DNA of 22,826 nt from the NCBI GenBank assembly GCA_964414715.1, contig CAYPXN010000005.1, positions 1-22,826 on the forward strand, read 5' to 3'. The translations under genes and the position numbers were made by a program. Below the pieces are notes generated by a model. The model saw only the letters and a program-made list of their open reading frames with translations, was not told the DNA's origin and did no database searches. This DNA comes from CAYPXN01 sp964414715 (GTDB taxonomy: Bacteria; UBA10199; JADFYH01). This document shows positions 22,459-22,826 of this stretch, one piece after another (the stretch's first letter is position 1; every line of letters begins with the position of its first letter).

Positions 22459-22826
22459 GCAGATTTTAAAGGATAATGTTTCTTGCAATAGCGATACAAA
22501 ATTGTTCCGAGAGTGATCCCGATAATTCCCATGATTTGAGCGGTAGAAATCGCTCCATGTAAATAAACTCCACGCTCCGCATCGCCTCGTAAAAACTCCA
22601 ACATTCCTCGCGTAAAGCCATATAAAATCACAAAAGACCAAACCAACTGGCCATGAAAAGTCTGGCGTTTTGAAATCCAATGTAAAATTCCAAACAAGAA
22701 GAGCGCATTGATCATCGCATATACTTGAAAGGCATGAAGGGGAACTCCATGAAACTTATAGCCCGCATCACTGGCAGGATTTGTAAAAATAAGATGGATA
22801 AAGAAACTGGTTGGTTTTCCATAACA
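22455..22826 (-). CDS. lgt: Prolipoprotein diacylglyceryl transferase, C-terminal part
   Basis: 123 codons are visible; the N-terminus lies beyond the right edge. Lgt moves diacylglyceryl from phosphatidylglycerol to the lipobox Cys of prolipoproteins in the inner membrane. Visible signatures are CYGKPTS at the edge, as in the CCxGxPT variant of the first Lgt motif, then GVPLH, and GFTRGMLEFLRGD with the R-x-x-x-E-x-x-R pattern of the essential E. coli Arg239/Glu243 region, followed by the last membrane helix (AQIMGIIGITLGTIL). The usual HPTQLYE is HAFQVYA here, losing the Glu. The gene stops within the CPBP start codon. The many lipoproteins in this window are its likely substrates. Confidence 0.85.
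   Translation of the reverse strand, partial: CYGKPTSFFIHLIFTNPASDAGYKFHGVPLHAFQVYAMINALFLFGILHWISKRQTFHGQLVWSFVILYGFTRGMLEFLRGDAERGVYLHGAISTAQIMGIIGITLGTILYRYCKKHYPLKSA

Noticed and set aside
22459..22680. N-terminal extension of the CPBP protease frame
   Set aside because: The extra 74 residues lie over the well-supported lgt frame and have no membrane-protein pattern; the ATG at 22458 overlaps the lgt stop as expected for a coupled gene.
1..22826. CRISPR arrays, rRNA, tRNA, intact insertion sequences
   Set aside because: No regularly spaced repeats, no tRNA- or rRNA-like segments and no transposase-like frame were found on either strand by eye.

Overview
The window looks like a chromosome segment of a Gram-negative bacterium with moderately low GC. 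Lipoproteins dominate: seven clear or partial signal peptides with a cysteine near the cleavage point, plus one possible short one, with an lgt-type lipoprotein diacylglyceryl transferase at the right edge. Good sigma-54 (-24/-12) promoters, TPR and propeller proteins and the lipid enzymes fit a deltaproteobacterial-grade organism. That placement is inference; no marker gene here fixes the taxon.

Layout. 1-5.7 kb: surface lipoproteins, namely a partial one, a GON-domain protein, a protein with two ~80-aa Cys-paired beta repeats, a longer protein with three of the same repeats followed by propeller-like blades, and a BIG2/IPT Ig-like protein. A 5'-truncated ribbon-helix-helix antitoxin remnant lies among them. 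5.7-10.7 kb: a beta-class glutathione S-transferase, a lipoprotein of a widespread family of unknown function, and a large heparinase II/III-like lipoprotein. An 18-bp sequence is repeated downstream of both the GST gene and the heparinase-like gene. 10.7-13.6 kb: a sigma-54-controlled region. One -24/-12 promoter reads left into the heparinase-like gene. A divergent one reads right into a very short RNA ending in a strong hairpin terminator. A third drives a coiled-coil protein followed by a protein with a clan CD-like Cys/His peptidase signature and TPRs. 13.7-17.8 kb: 3-methyladenine DNA glycosylase I (tag), with an upstream terminator lying over its start codon, a Cys-rich lipoprotein, and a secreted protein with two CBM2-like modules and a lysozyme-like domain, preceded by a LacI-type palindrome. 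17.8-22.8 kb: a secreted choloylglycine hydrolase/penicillin acylase homologue, a small lipoprotein, a FYVE-like zinc protein, a DUF2062 membrane protein, a His-rich disordered protein, and the leftward set lgt - CPBP protease - Dgk1/SEC59-like lipid kinase.

How they fit together. Most products are exported to the envelope or outside the cell: glycan-acting enzymes (heparinase-like, CBM/lysozyme-like), an amidase, and adhesive or propeller lipoproteins. lgt would supply the lipid anchor. The most unusual part is the 10.7-13.7 kb block, where three matching sigma-54 promoters, a candidate ~60-nt RNA and a peptidase-like/TPR protein sit together. No CRISPR, rRNA, tRNA or intact insertion sequence was seen.
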